This document shows positions 21,342 through 32,559 of a stretch of DNA of 37,593 bases, piece by piece. The translations under genes were made by a program, and so were the position numbers. The stretch lies in contig WTXI01000337.1 in NCBI GenBank assembly GCA_022376515.1, positions 1 to 37,593 of the forward strand. Direction: 5' to 3'. Position 1 is the first letter of the stretch, and every line of letters begins with the position of its first letter. A model generated the notes under the pieces. That model saw nothing but the letters and a program-made list of their open reading frames with translations. It searched no databases and was not told where the DNA came from. This DNA is from Lactifluus volemus (Eukaryota; Basidiomycota; Agaricomycetes; Russulales; Russulaceae).

Positions 21342-24300
21342 TTAGATAAGTTGTGGTAATGTACTAGTAGCCCAATTTGATCCATAAGCAAAATCTGAGA
21401 GATCAAGCCGTGTCTCATGTTTGCCTGCAATCCAGATAGTGCTGGGTCTATGAAGGCATGGCCTATGTAGCTCGGGAATCCAAAGCACAAGTTCGTCCTC
21501 TTCTCCGTGTAACCAACCGTCACTGTCGATCAAGGATTGGTCCGTAAATTGATTCTTAATATTTTCGGCCATGGTTGCGGTCTTTGCATGAATTGTGCCA
21601 TTATCTGAAGCTGAGGCAACATGTCCTGTTGTGGCATCCCACACCCGAATCGTGTGATCAGAAGAGCCCGATACGATCCGCTCCCCGTCCGGTGAGAATG
21701 CAACAGATGTGACATAACTGGTGTGTCCAGTAAATGGGCCGGCTATAATCTGTCCTGTTGTGGCATCCCACACCCGAATCGTGTCATCAAAAGAGCCCGA
21801 TACGATCCGCTCCCCGTCCGGTGAGAATGCAACAGATGTCACATAATAGGTGTGTCCAGTAAATGGGCCGGCTATAATATGTCCTGTTGTGGCATCCCAC
21901 ACCCGAATCGTGTGATCAGAAGAGCCCGATACGATCCGCTCCCCGTCCGGTGAGAATGCAACAGATGTGACTAAATTGATGTGTCCAGTAAATGGGCCGG
22001 CTATAATCTGTCCTGTTGTGGCATCCCACACCCGAATCGTGTGATCAGAAGAGCCCGATACGATCCGCTCCCCGTCCGGTGAGAATGCAACAGATGTGAC
22101 TAAATTGATGTGTCCAGTAAATGGGCCGGCTATAATCTGTCCTGTTGTGGCATCCCACACCCGAATCGTGCGATCAAAAGAGCCCGATACGATCCGCTCC
22201 CCGTCCGGTGAGAATGCAACAGATGTCACATAATTGGTGTGTCCAGTAAATGGGCCGGCTATAATCTGTCCTGTTGTGGCATCCCACACTCGAATCGTGT
22301 GATCAAAAGAGCCCGATACAATCCGCTCCCCGTCCGGTGAGAATGCAACAGATCTGACATGATCGGTGTGTCCAGTAAATGGGCCGGCTATAATCTGTCC
22401 TGTTGTGGCATCCCACACCCGAATCGTGTGATCAAAAGAGCCCGATACGATCCGCTCACCGCCTGGTGAGAATGCAACAGATATGACATGATCGGTGTGT
22501 CCAGTAAATGGGCTGGCTATAATCTGTCCTGTTGTGGCATCCCACACCCGAATCGTGTCATCAAAAGAGCCCGATACGATCCGCTCCCCATCCGGTGAGA
22601 AGGCAACAGATGTCACATAATAGGTGTGTCCAGTAAATGGGCCGGCTATAATCTGTCCTGTTGTGGCATCCCACACCCGAATCGTGAGATCTTCCGAGCC
22701 CGATACGATCCACTCCCCGTCCGGTGAGAATGCAACAGATGTGACACCATGGGTGTGTCCAGTAAATGGGCCGGCTATAATCTGTCCTGTTGTGGCATCC
22801 CACACCCGAATCGTGTGATCTTCCGAGCCCGATACGATCCGCTCCCCGTCCGGTGAGAATCCAACAGATCTGACATAATCGGTGTGTCCAGTAAATGGGC
22901 CAGCTATAATTTGTCCTGTTGTGGCATCCCACACCCGAATCGTGCGATCATCCGAGCCCGATACGATCCGCTCCCCGTCCGGTGAGAATGCAACAGATGT
23001 GACTAAATTGATGTGTCCAGTAAATGGGCCGGCTATAATCTGTCCTGTTGTGACATCCCACACCCGAATCGTGTGATCTTCCGAGCCCGATACGATCCGC
23101 TCCCCGTCCGGTGAGAATGCAACAGATGTCACATAATTGGTGTGTCCAGTAAATGGGCCGGCTATAATCTGTCCTGTTGTGACATCCCACACCCGAATCG
23201 TGTGATCAGAAGAGCCCGATACGATCCGCTCCCCGTCCGGTGAGAATCCAACAGATCTGACATAATCGGTGTGTCCAGTAAATGGGCCGGCTATAATCTG
23301 TCCTGTTGTGGCATCCCACACCCGAATCGTGCGATCAGAAGAGCCCGATGCGATACGCTCCCCGTCCGGCGAGAATGCAACACAACTGACAATGTTGCCA
23401 TGTGCCTCAAAAATCGTCATTTCCAATTCAGGCCAATGCGATAACTGCCCGCGTTCCAACCTCAATGTCCGAGGAAATTCGGGAAGGTATTGACGAAGGA
23501 TCTGGGAAGAAGCTGGCGCGAAAGGCAGGGCAGAGACGTAGATATGTGGTGCACTTCGAGCCACCGCCATTCCGAAATACCGCACGAATGAAGATGCATC
23601 CTTCGCCAATCCCAACAAGTTCTTCACTTCCGTTTGTGAACGCTGTTGCGATTTCACGCGAAAGTCACTACATGTCATATTCAAATGTGCGGTGTACATA
23701 CCTCTCGCAGCAACCACACCGACAGGGATGACAATGCTCGTGAACCAACGCCGACACTCTTCTTGACACTAAGCACTTCCAGCCAAAACAGAAACTTTGT
23801 TTTGAGGAGCAATCGAAGTTTTTTGAGGACCTCGTGATCGAAGGCAAGATGGCGCAAATGATCGCTCCAGTAAATGCAAGCATATTGTAGAGCAGACGGA
23901 ATATATTTGGCGATTCGGGATTCCAAGTCTTGGACGTCGCTGTTGGCGAGATATGACGACTCGAGTTTGCACATGTTGAATTTGAGGCCATCGAGCATTA
24001 AACCAAGGCAGGAATGTGACAAATCATGGTGGCCATCCGCAAGATTGACATAAAACACGTTGCTCGTCTTACTAGTCAGAAAGTCACGGAATGATGTATG
24101 GAGGGGAAGGATGGGGCGCGTTTGATCATGTGAAGTGACGTTACTCAGCAGCGAGCCGAGGCAGCGGAGAATTCTGAGGACCTGGTTGGAATCTTCGGGG
24201 TGAGCAACGGGTGCATGCTGTCGCAGAGCAATTAAAGAATTGATGGAGAGGGGTTCGATAGCGACAAAAAGTTGTCCCATGATGGACCGAAACAGAACTT

Positions 24301-26854
24301 GGGCTTCATCTGAATTAAAGTACCCTTGGAGCACTTCTTCGTACAATTGACCAGCGGACCTTCACCACTAAGACCTCGAGAGGGTCTCAACAGACGCCGT
24401 ATACACTCGTCGTAGCCAAGGCCAAGACTGCAGGGCTGTTTATGAAACCACATGCAACGGCCGCCCACTGAAACAAGCCCTCTGACGCCCGCAGTAGGTT
24501 GCTGCCATGCTCTTTGAACACGTCCTCGTGGAGCTCGCTCTGAATGTACAAGCCAATATCTTGTTCCGTATTGACAGCCAGTTGGGCGTCATCCATGTAC
24601 AGTGTATGGACGGACTCCGCCTTGGCGAATGCCTGTTCGATGTCATTTTCCGACCTCGACGTGATGAGGATGCGAATTTTCGGCGGGAGGTCGATGAGAC
24701 GTTGGGCAAGAAACGTATGCAGTGCATTTCTGCCAATTGTGATACCACTCTCATCCAACCATCGATGATGATGAGAATTGGATCATCAAGTGGTACGCTC
24801 TTGAGCGGATTAACGAGGAGCCGTGTAAAAAGTCTACGAGGATCTCGGGTAGTCCAAAAGACGGATCACTTGCAATGGCCCTCTTGAGGGCGAGCTTGAA
24901 CTGAGGATAGCGATCGGAGAGGCCGCGAGCAAGTGTCGTAAAGAAATGATAAGCTTCGTCGTTGGACTCCTTGGCTTTCTCCTTCCGCACAAAAGCAACA
25001 TAAGAACCGAGATACGTCTCGTCGAAGTGAAGTGCGATCTCATGGGCAATGGAGGACTTTCCCGTGCCTGCCTTGCCAAGGAGAACGAGGCCACGGTCGG
25101 ATTCGGGATTCTTGACCCACTCGACGATGTGGTTCAAGAAATGTTTGCGTGTGTCTCGATAGCAGCCCTGTCTATCTTTGAATCGCCATCCTCCCAAAGG
25201 AGGGCGTTCCTCGATTATTGCATTCAATTCTATTTTACTCTTGTTAAACCGAAGATCGATGGCTTTGTGACTGTCATAATGACGCACCAGTATCCGATGC
25301 TTGATTCGACATATCCGTTTCTTGTGTTCTCACATCGCTCACATCTTTCGTATTTCAGGGACAGGAGCGACAGCGGGGAGCGCAACATGTGTGGTGAATT
25401 GTCCTCGTAGATCTTGTAGTTGGACAACGGCCTTGCGGAGGCGTTCGAGATTGTTCGAAGCCAGGTTTGCTGAAAATCACATGTTGATAAGAGGCGATGA
25501 GAGAGGTCAGGTCAGGATAACGTACCGACTTGTGCATCCGTCTTGGCATTCGATCCCGCGGCAAACGCGTACGATTTGATAGAACCGGCACATTCGGAGA
25601 CGCACTTCAGCATCTCCGTGAGAATTTTTGCTTGCATTGATCCTGTTTGGATGTTCCTCAAACCGTCCTCATTTGTAAATTCAAATGCGTTTAATATCGC
25701 CTCAAGTAGTGATCGGAAGTCGCCGTCATGCTGTAACTTGTGTATCAAGTCCTGCCAACAAGCCAAAACAGGGTGAGCGTTCTATTTCATCCAACAAGGC
25801 AAGGGCGCGCACCTCAGGAATGTTTGAGAGCTGACCCATGCCGAGCTGGCACGCTTAGGAGCAGCAATTAGCTCGGTGAATAGTAGAGAAGAAACGGATG
25901 GGACATACATCTTTGACGATTGGACTGACGGTGTCCACCACCTGCTTCATAACATCAACAACACTTTTCCACATTGTGACCGCATCCATAGCTTCCTCAG
26001 CGCGATCGGGATGACTTGACATCCCCGGCTGGCTGTCCGGCACTGTTCCACAGGAGTGCCGCGAAGGTCAGCCGTCCCAGAAAAATCAGATCGAGGAGCG
26101 GCAACTGTCGTGGGTTGCGCGGTTTCAGCGTCAGATTGGACAATGTGACGCGTAACGTCTCCTTCAGTGACAGGGTTGCCCGGTATGAGATTCGGGGTGT
26201 TGACTGTCGCTGTCCGAGAGGGACTTGCGTTTGAAGACACTGTGATCGTTAAGACTGTGGCTGGCGCCTTTGTCTGTTTCGAATTTCCATCTGCATCGCC
26301 GAAAACAATGTCGAGTTCTACATGTAGGGTGCTCAGCCAGAAGCGTGAGTAAAATACCAAACAAACATGAGACGAACCGCGAGTTGGTTCAAGGCTATCC
26401 TTTGATTTCCGATAAGAATGTCTTTCGCGTTGGGCCTTTCCATATAAAGATGTGCTGTGATATGAGATTGGGATTGTAAAATGCTGCTGGGCTCAGCCGC
26501 AATAGATATAAAATATGGGAATTTCTCACAAGTGTCGTTCCATTCTACGATATTCTCCCTTCTCTGCACGGACCGAGTCTGCCTCATCGTCGCCCCGCAA
26601 GTCACAGTGACATAAAAAATTCCTTTTCTCCAGAGGAGGTTCTTGAAACGCGGGAGGTTGCGCGCTCGAGGACTGGCAGGGGAAACAGATTTAGTACCTC
26701 TCAGGGCATGATCACAAAGGGAGTACGTACCAGTGACCCTGAGCGAATGCGAGCCTGGTTGCGTTGAGGTGACCTGAGCGTGGCTGCTGCCAGTGTGCCT
26801 CATGTCGGAGATTTGAGAACCTGAGCTGTAGTAATGGTTAACAGCGGGAGACAT
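21342..26854 (-). pseudogene. NLR-type gene: C2-like, NACHT and 14 WD40 repeats, N-terminal part frameshifted
   Basis: The layout is that of fungal NACHT-WD40 (HET-E/D-like) proteins, which act in non-self recognition. ATG 26854 begins MSPAVNHYYSSGSQISD. A C2-like segment follows (LPRFKNLLWRKGIFYVTVTC, HLYMERPNAKDILIGNQRIA), then a helical region (SLLEAILNAFEF). The NACHT P-loop is GKAGTGKSS at about 25054-25077 and the Walker B is DDPILIIIDG near 24770. A winged-helix-like region (FRSIMGQLFVAIEPLSINSL) leads through a 59-bp intron (23643-23701) into PELEMTIFEAHGN and the WD40 array. The C-terminus is ELVLWIPELHRPCLHRPSTI to the stop at 21342. Apparent frameshifts lie near 26665, 26040, 24855, 24757 (inside Walker B), 24420 and 24348. 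Short introns could explain one or two, but not the Walker B break. The WD40 part has none. Confidence 0.82.
21610..23402 (-). repeat. Fourteen tandem 129-bp WD40 repeats
   Basis: Thirteen linkers (ccagtaaatggg) recur at exact 129-bp steps from about 21727 to 23275, defining fourteen 43-aa repeats of the form SVAFSPDGERIVSGS then TIRVWDATTGQIIAGPFTGH. Fourteen repeats fit two seven-bladed propellers. Variation is concentrated at the two residues after GHT/GHI (DY, NY, NL, HG, YY, DH, SY), the next variable site (R/T/I) and the SGSxDx positions (S/E/D/F and H/R/D/L). These are the kinds of sites reported as hypervariable and positively selected in Podospora HET-D/E WD repeats. The backbone is nearly invariant in DNA, as expected of concerted evolution. 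Confidence 0.93.
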
Positions 26855-26997
26855 CGGGATAGGAGACTTTTCGCATACGGATGGGGGTCATCTGGGTAGC
26901 TTTTGAAGAGAGTAAGAAAGAGAAAGACAAGCGGGAGAGGTTGAGGGTTGTTGAGCCTTGAAGTAACCCTGTGCCCTTGGATGTGCCTGCATTATGC

Positions 26998-27096
26998 CTT
27001 CTAAGGGCACCTTATCTGCGCCATCTCACGCTCCTAAGGGCACCTTGTCTGCGCCATCTCACGCTTCTAAGGGCACCTTGTCTGCGCCATCTCACG
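26998..27096. repeat. Three 33-bp direct repeats upstream of the NLR gene
   Basis: Units 26998-27030, 27031-27063 and 27064-27096 share the form ctYctaagggcaccttRtct then gcgccatctcacg and differ at only two positions. They lie 140-245 bp upstream of the NLR start codon at 26854. The surrounding interval 26855-27534 holds no recognisable gene. Confidence 0.9.
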
Positions 27097-27543
27097 CTCA
27101 GCGGGCACGTTTGTGATGATCAATAATCATATATCTTCCTGGTTCAATTTCGGTAACTCGAGCTTCCGAGTCTGACCACTTCACGCTTGAATAAAGACCG
27201 GGCGCCATTTTCAAAACGTTATTACCTAGGCGATAAGCGACACTGCAAGATACTGTACTTTACGATCCCAAGCCCGACATGAGACAAAGTATGAGTAAAA
27301 GACGTATTCTACGCACAGTAACGGGGACCCGCGTTGCCCAAGAACTTTTTACGCTTGATCGCTAGCGACCGTGCGATAGCGATCATGGGAATCTGGATGA
27401 GTCGCCTTTCCACATTCGAACAAATCAATGTTTTCACAAATAACAGAGAGGGAGGTTACGGTCATGACCAGTTCGTGGGCCGCCGCGGAGAGAAGAACGG
27501 TGGCCAACATGGCACGCGAGCGCGAAAATCGGTCGTAGACATG

Positions 27544-27572
27544 AACTGACCCACCTCTCCCCCCGTCTCACA
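27544..27572 (+). repeat. Left TIR of the MULE-like element
   Basis: Starts AACTGACCCACCTCTCC and ends GTCTCACA. It matches 27 of 29 bases of the reverse complement of 28688-28716. Confidence 0.9.
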
Positions 27573-27619
27573 TTTCCATAAAAGGAAAGTCTTACATATC
27601 TTATGCGCCGTTGTTTATT

Positions 27620-28440
27620 CTTGTTGGCACCATGTTTATTTTCGTGCCCCATCTCTTTCTGCTGTGTCCTGCTGACCCCCTCTGTCGCTGTCTCCGTGTC
27701 GTGGCCTCTGCTGTCGCCGCCGCCACCACCGCTCCCCGTCTGGCGCTGCCACACCGTGACCGCGTCGCCTCCCTATGTGCATTGTCAAACTGCCCCGCGC
27801 AACGCATCCCACTGCTGCCTCCTCTGCCTCCTCTCCTTCTCTGCCTCCTTCTCTGCCTCTGTCGCGTCGTCATATGCCTCCTGTGCCTGCGCCTCCTCTT
27901 GGATCCATTGGCACTGCGAGGCGGTCTACGTTCTCACGCTGCCTGCGCCGGTGCCTTTTGCACCTCTCCCCGGTACGTTCTCACGCTGCCTGCCCCGCCC
28001 CAACGCGTCTGACTTTTTTTTCATCGCTTCCTCCGCATCTGCCGCCTGGACCACCTCCTCCTGCACCGCCGCCTCTGCCGCCTGGACCACCATCTCCTTC
28101 GCCACTTCCGCCTCCTGCGCTTCCCGTGCCCCTTGCCCCTCTCACGCCTCCCGTGCCACTTGCGCCTCCTCCTACGTTTCCTGCGCCTCCTCCCGCGCCC
28201 TGCGCTTTCTCCTGCGTTTTCCGCGCCCTGCGCCTCCTACGTTCCTCGCCTCCTCCCGCGCCCTGTGCCTCCTCCTGCGCCTCCTGCGCGTTCTCTCGTG
28301 CCTCCCGCGCCCCTTGCCTCCTCCCGCGCCTCCTCCCGCGCCTCCACCACCGCCACCGCCGCCGCCGCCACCTCCTCCCCGTGGCCCTGCAGCCCCCACC
28401 CCTGCCAGGGCTGTTCCACCAAGGCTGGTGGAACCATCGG
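27620..28440 (+). repeat. CGCCTCCTG-type low-complexity tract inside the MULE-like element
   Basis: The plus strand is an imperfect array of CGCCTCCTG, CCCGCGCC and CACCGCC motifs. Because stop codons are rare in such sequence, five or more overlapping ORFs of 60-290 codons open on both strands (Pro/Ser/Cys-rich on plus, Gly/Arg-rich on minus). None shows a domain, so I treat them as compositional and not as genes. Confidence 0.7.
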
Positions 28441-28687
28441 ATCATCCTCCTGTACATAGTCCTAGATAGCGCCTCATGTTGTAGTTTAGTCTCAAATATA
28501 TATATATTGTTGCTCAAATTGGTGTGCTTGAAATTATGATTCACTTTTGGTGGGTTAAATGGGCTGTTGAGAGTTTACAATATTTCTATGGCATGCTTAG
28601 CCAATCAGTGCCTGAAATATGGCGTGTGACATTGCATGACTGATTCAGAAGGGGGGGTTACCGGCCCGAAAACCCTGAGATCACGTG

Positions 28688-28716
28688 TGTGAGACGGGGG
28701 GAGAGGTAGGACAGTT
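28688..28716 (-). repeat. Right TIR of the MULE-like element
   Basis: On the minus strand starts AACTGTCCTACCTCTCC and ends GTCTCACA. It is bounded outward by the target duplication GTAGACATG at 28717-28725. Confidence 0.9.
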
Positions 28717-28725
28717 GTAGACATG

Positions 28726-29840
28726 TCGAAGCAGAAAGTTGTGCGCTTGTTCCAATCTCATCCCAAGTTCGTACTCAGCACCAATTGGCTAGTTACCCAG
28801 TCCGCGATCGGCGAAACTGAGACCACAGGCAGAGTTCACGTACTACAAAAACTTTGCGAATCCATTGCATATACAATCTGAGAGTATCTTGTCAGTCACG
28901 TTGTGGCTCTGTGCTAAGATATGAAAGCAAATATGCTAATATGAACCAGAGGAGGCATGGGCGCTAACTGCGTTTCCCCCCAGAACCGCCTACAAAAGCT
29001 GGGCCACTCGAGCGGTCATCCGCCTACTCGCACTTCCCACAAACTCCCCCGTCCTCATAGGCTGGGGCCGCCTTGGCGCGCCGGTAGGAGAAGTGTAATC
29101 CTCTGCCCTACCCAACCACGTCACGCCAGCCGGACACACGCATCCGCCGCTTGAGCCACCTCGTCCCACGACAGCCGGGCTCCCCCTATGCTAGACCGCT
29201 CCCGTGGCACAGATGCACCCCCCCCTCCCGAGAGATCGCTGCACGATCATACACAAGGAGCTGAACGGAAATGCCTAATGGAATCTATCTCAAAAAAGGG
29301 ATTACGAGCAAAATGACCACCTGGCGATTTATTGCAGGGCGGATGGGCCCCAACCCGTGCCAGAATAGTAGATCCCTCTGGACCGGGGCCTCGATTGGTT
29401 TTCAATCAATGACAAGAGCTCGTCACACAGCCCACCATCCTTGACCCAGCGGCCTAGCATAGGGACACGGCCTTCCAGGCTCTGACAGATGCAGTCTAAA
29501 TGGCCAAAAAACCAGCTACTATTCACCTCCCACGTCCAATCTGTAATCATGTACATAGCTGACCATCACATCATCTCTTGGTGTCAGATCACCGACAGGC
29601 ACGACAACCGTGACGTGGCCGCGTGCAAAGTCATCTGCGATATAATCGCAGTCATACATCCCGCCACCTCGGCCCCAATACGTTGAGTCCTAGGCCCAGC
29701 AACTTCAGACCCCTGAGCCGTCTCCAAGAAATCGCGACCGAAGCGACGGCTACAGCAGACTCGGCCCCCCACCATAACAGTTCCGCCCTACCGCGCCCTC
29801 CACCGACCCTCTTCCGGCCAACCTCCCAGACTTTATGCTG
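28726..29840 (+). other. Interval of decayed sequence, possibly the upstream part of a retroelement
   Basis: No intact gene is seen. From about 28950 the plus strand becomes C-rich like the retroelement tail that follows. A plus-strand stretch reads AYKSWATRAVIRLLALPTNS, which loosely resembles the segment after the reverse transcriptase domain of fungal non-LTR elements. The 29329-29556 and 29489-29686 ORFs have no recognised domain. Confidence 0.3.
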
Positions 29841-30220
29841 AGCATTTCCAACCCCGCCCAGCCAGTCTTTTGCACAGCCATCAGATTACTCAACGGAACA
29901 CGGCTCCACAGGTGAGTTGCAACGCGAGACACCATCCCCGCGCCCCGACCCGCACGACTGCCAGTGTGGGCTGATAGACACCCAGACCCCCCAGTCATGT
30001 CATTCCCCGCTTCAGGGCGGCACGCGAACGCATCCTCAAACCGGCCTCACCTAAGATTTCACCCAACATTCTCTTCGGGACGAGAAAGGGTGGGGAAGCG
30101 CTAACGAAGTTCATCGAAGAAACGCAACCATGCGTCCGGCCCCGGCCCCCGAGGACCACGGCTAAACGCCTCGGGCGATCGCCCGCCGTCGTCGACCCAC
30201 CCCACACATCCCCACTTTAA
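29840..30220 (+). pseudogene. C-terminal tail of a non-LTR retrotransposon RT/RNase H polyprotein (relic)
   Basis: The end of a fungal non-LTR element protein is visible: PVFCTAIRLLNGTRLH, then PHDCQCGLIDTQTP, then SHVIPRFRAARERILKPASP, NILFGTRKGGEALTKFIEET and a Pro/Arg-rich end at TAA 30218-30220. This is the CxC...H....C zinc-knuckle-like tail of this family. The last Cys is Phe here, and an extra C in a C6 run (29987-29992) shifts the frame inside the motif. A further shift occurs near 29910. The copy is inactive. No poly-A tail or target duplication was found at its 3' end. Confidence 0.65.
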
Positions 30221-32500
30221 ATACATTTTACTTAGCCCCGCCACCAAGCCGTGTTAATTGGGCCAATTTACGCGACTGAGCATGTCTTTGTTACATGTAA
30301 ACATATTGCGCTATAGCAATGTAGATTCTAAATGATTAAAAAATGTCCTCGTGAAGGACTGCTCCGGGCTCTGACTAGTGTAGGGTAAAATGAAAGTCTC
30401 GATGATAGTATAAAGCGTGCCAAAAGTTGTGACTGTCTTTTCAAACACGTATAGGGGTCGGATACTGCGGGTAATCGCAAACACCCAACGCAGCGACCGA
30501 GACGAACCACTCTACATGGGGGAAACTCGAGCTTATATGCGGCCAGCGCACGCGTTGTGGCCTGAGATGACCAGCTCCGATTCGAGCTCTGACTATTCCG
30601 CAGCAAGGGCTGAGATCTGTGAATCTGGATGATCTACGATGGATGAGATGCCAGTTATGTTATTGGGCGCGGCATCTGCAAAGAGCAGTAGCATTGGGCA
30701 CTTCTTCGTATGAGGTGGTCACACCATCAGGCACCTCTATAGTGCCAGATGACGACGAACTTGTTTCGGTACCATTTCTGTCTGAGTCTGCTTCTCGCTC
30801 AGGTCCTCTCGGAGGCGCTTCTTCGATGGCCCTCTCCCACCCCCATCAACCCGAGGCGTCGCAACACGAAGCTGTTTCGCAGATTGGGAGGGAATACGAA
30901 ACAAGGCAGCATGTAGAGTCATGAAGCCGGATTTCTCCCAGGGCCATTGGTTATTAGATATGCGATCAGCTTGTCAGGGCAGCAAATAAAGAAGTAGATA
31001 CGCACCAATAAAAGTCCCACGTAATCGCGGTGAGGAGGATGAATGTCTGAAGCACATGGGGGAGGACAACACCTGTCCAATAGTACCTGATCCACCTCAG
31101 CTAACTGCCTTTGCGAATGGAACGCAGATTCATTTGCTCAAGATAAGCACCGCATCGGTGAGCGCTACCGTGCAGGTGTCTCTGAAAACATGGAGGCGAA
31201 CTGCAAGTTGAGCGGAGCGTCATGTGTTTCTACATTTCGGTTGTATGTGGATACAGTCCATATCAAAGAGAGATAGCCTGTCATCATCGTGTCATCACAC
31301 CTGTCATCGTGTCATCACCGGATCACATCGCACTTCTCCGATCGACTTTTTTTTTTTTTACCCCCGCCCCATTTATGGCAAAAGTAACCAAGCCTGTCAA
31401 AAGACTTCTCTCATCGACAATCGGACTTTTCGCGTCGCAGTCAAACGCCTCGGTTGCCGGACGGCTGACAATTGTATTTCAAACCAATTTTCTCAACAAG
31501 GACATTTTCTGCCTCGCCTGATGAAGTGGGTCAGGGATGACGATGGCCAGACGAAGGTCTGCCTCAGGTACCCAAACTCTCTTTATTTCGCCCCATCAAC
31601 TGACAACTCGAATGACCTGCAGGCGGGCAAGATGACCTCCCCACCGACTTTTCCATTGTCCCGAAAGACCATCGACAACATCCCACAGCAGCAAGCGCAG
31701 ATCTAGCAATTCTTTCTGGCGCTGCAGAACAGCTGCGTTCTACTTGCCCACATCTGCCGCTGAGCCGAGATGCAGCGTCCGCACCACCAGCAGCACTGTG
31801 CTCGGGGCAGCATAGTCCAGCATGTGCGCCGCAGGTATGATACTGCCAATTTGCATAATGGCTCTGATGAATCAGGGAGTTACAGGTCCTCGGATAACTC
31901 TCCACCGTCAAACCATAGCAACAACAACTACTAGTACCCAGAAGCGCAAACCGACGCACCAGCGCCAACCGGTCAACGGTCGGAGGAAGAACATCAAGCG
32001 CGCGGAAGCAACAAAACCTATCACCTCCTGGGTATCCCAGTTTTGAGAAAAGTGTAGAAACAGACCCACCATAAAACTTCCCCCAGTCGTCTACTCAACA
32101 TTCCCCCCTCAGTGAGCCAGTTTCTGAACCAGTTCCTCCAGAATTGCTCCTCCAACTCTTCCCTCTATCTCATCCCCACCTGCAAGCTCCGCTCTGACGC
32201 ACCCTCCTTCCCCCTCACGCCCACACCCGGCGTCCCCACTCAGCCCACAGAGAACACAAGTCTAGCACCTCCTTCGCCACTACCCTTAGTGCGACTATCG
32301 CTATGCCAACAAACCTCACATCCATCCTCTCACGCTCCCTTCAGCTCTCCGTTAGCGACTCCTATCGCATCACATCCACTGGCTCTCCCCTCGATCAGCC
32401 TCCAATCACCTTGTTCGCTAGTCTTGCGTTGGGATGGGGAAAGGTTTGGTGGCTGGGATGCCAGAGGCGCACAGAGTATGTTTGTTTAAGCATGCCTTGG
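30221..32500. other. 2.3 kb interval without a recognised gene
   Basis: The ORFs at 30417-30632, 30619-30924 and 31224-31706 are short and match nothing I recognise. Local features: a short GTCATC/GTGTCATCAC repeat cluster at 31280-31325, a T13 run near 31350, and C-rich sequence at 32060-32300. Some of this may be decayed exons of the gene represented by the PX fragment that follows. Confidence 0.35.
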
Positions 32501-32559
32501 GTTAGGGTTATATCTGCGCAGGAGGGAGATGTCAATGACAACGACCATAAGCCACTAGT

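Larger units (their letters stand above)
27544..28716. mobile_element. Non-autonomous MULE-like DNA transposon (1173 bp)
   Basis: The 29-bp terminal inverted repeats are 27544-27572 and 28688-28716. Left inward reads AACTGACCCACCTCTCC then CCCCGTCTCACA; right inward is the same with two substitutions. The element is flanked by a perfect 9-bp direct repeat GTAGACATG (27535-27543 and 28717-28725). A 9-bp target duplication is characteristic of Mutator-like elements. The interior has no transposase, only a pyrimidine-rich low-complexity tract (27620-28440) and an AT-rich right part. The well-matched ends suggest fairly recent insertion. Confidence 0.88.

Noticed and set aside
21610..23402. Regular direct repeats considered as a CRISPR-like array
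   Set aside because: The 129-bp units are contiguous, coding and match WD40 repeats; there are no unique spacers, and the DNA is fungal.
22624..23493. Plus-strand ORFs with repeated MCPVNGPAIICPVVASHTRIV
   Set aside because: They are antisense readings of the 129-bp WD40 repeats; the minus strand encodes the recognisable protein.
23643..23717. WD40 ORF starting at 23717 as an independent gene start
   Set aside because: The first codons are GTG-started and read through a consensus 59-bp GT-AG intron that joins the upstream NLR exon in frame.
27603..28539. ORFs of 288 and 254 aa, Pro/Ser/Cys-rich
   Set aside because: Several overlapping frames on both strands are open, as expected of the low-complexity tract. 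No domain is present and the whole stretch lies inside a non-autonomous transposon.
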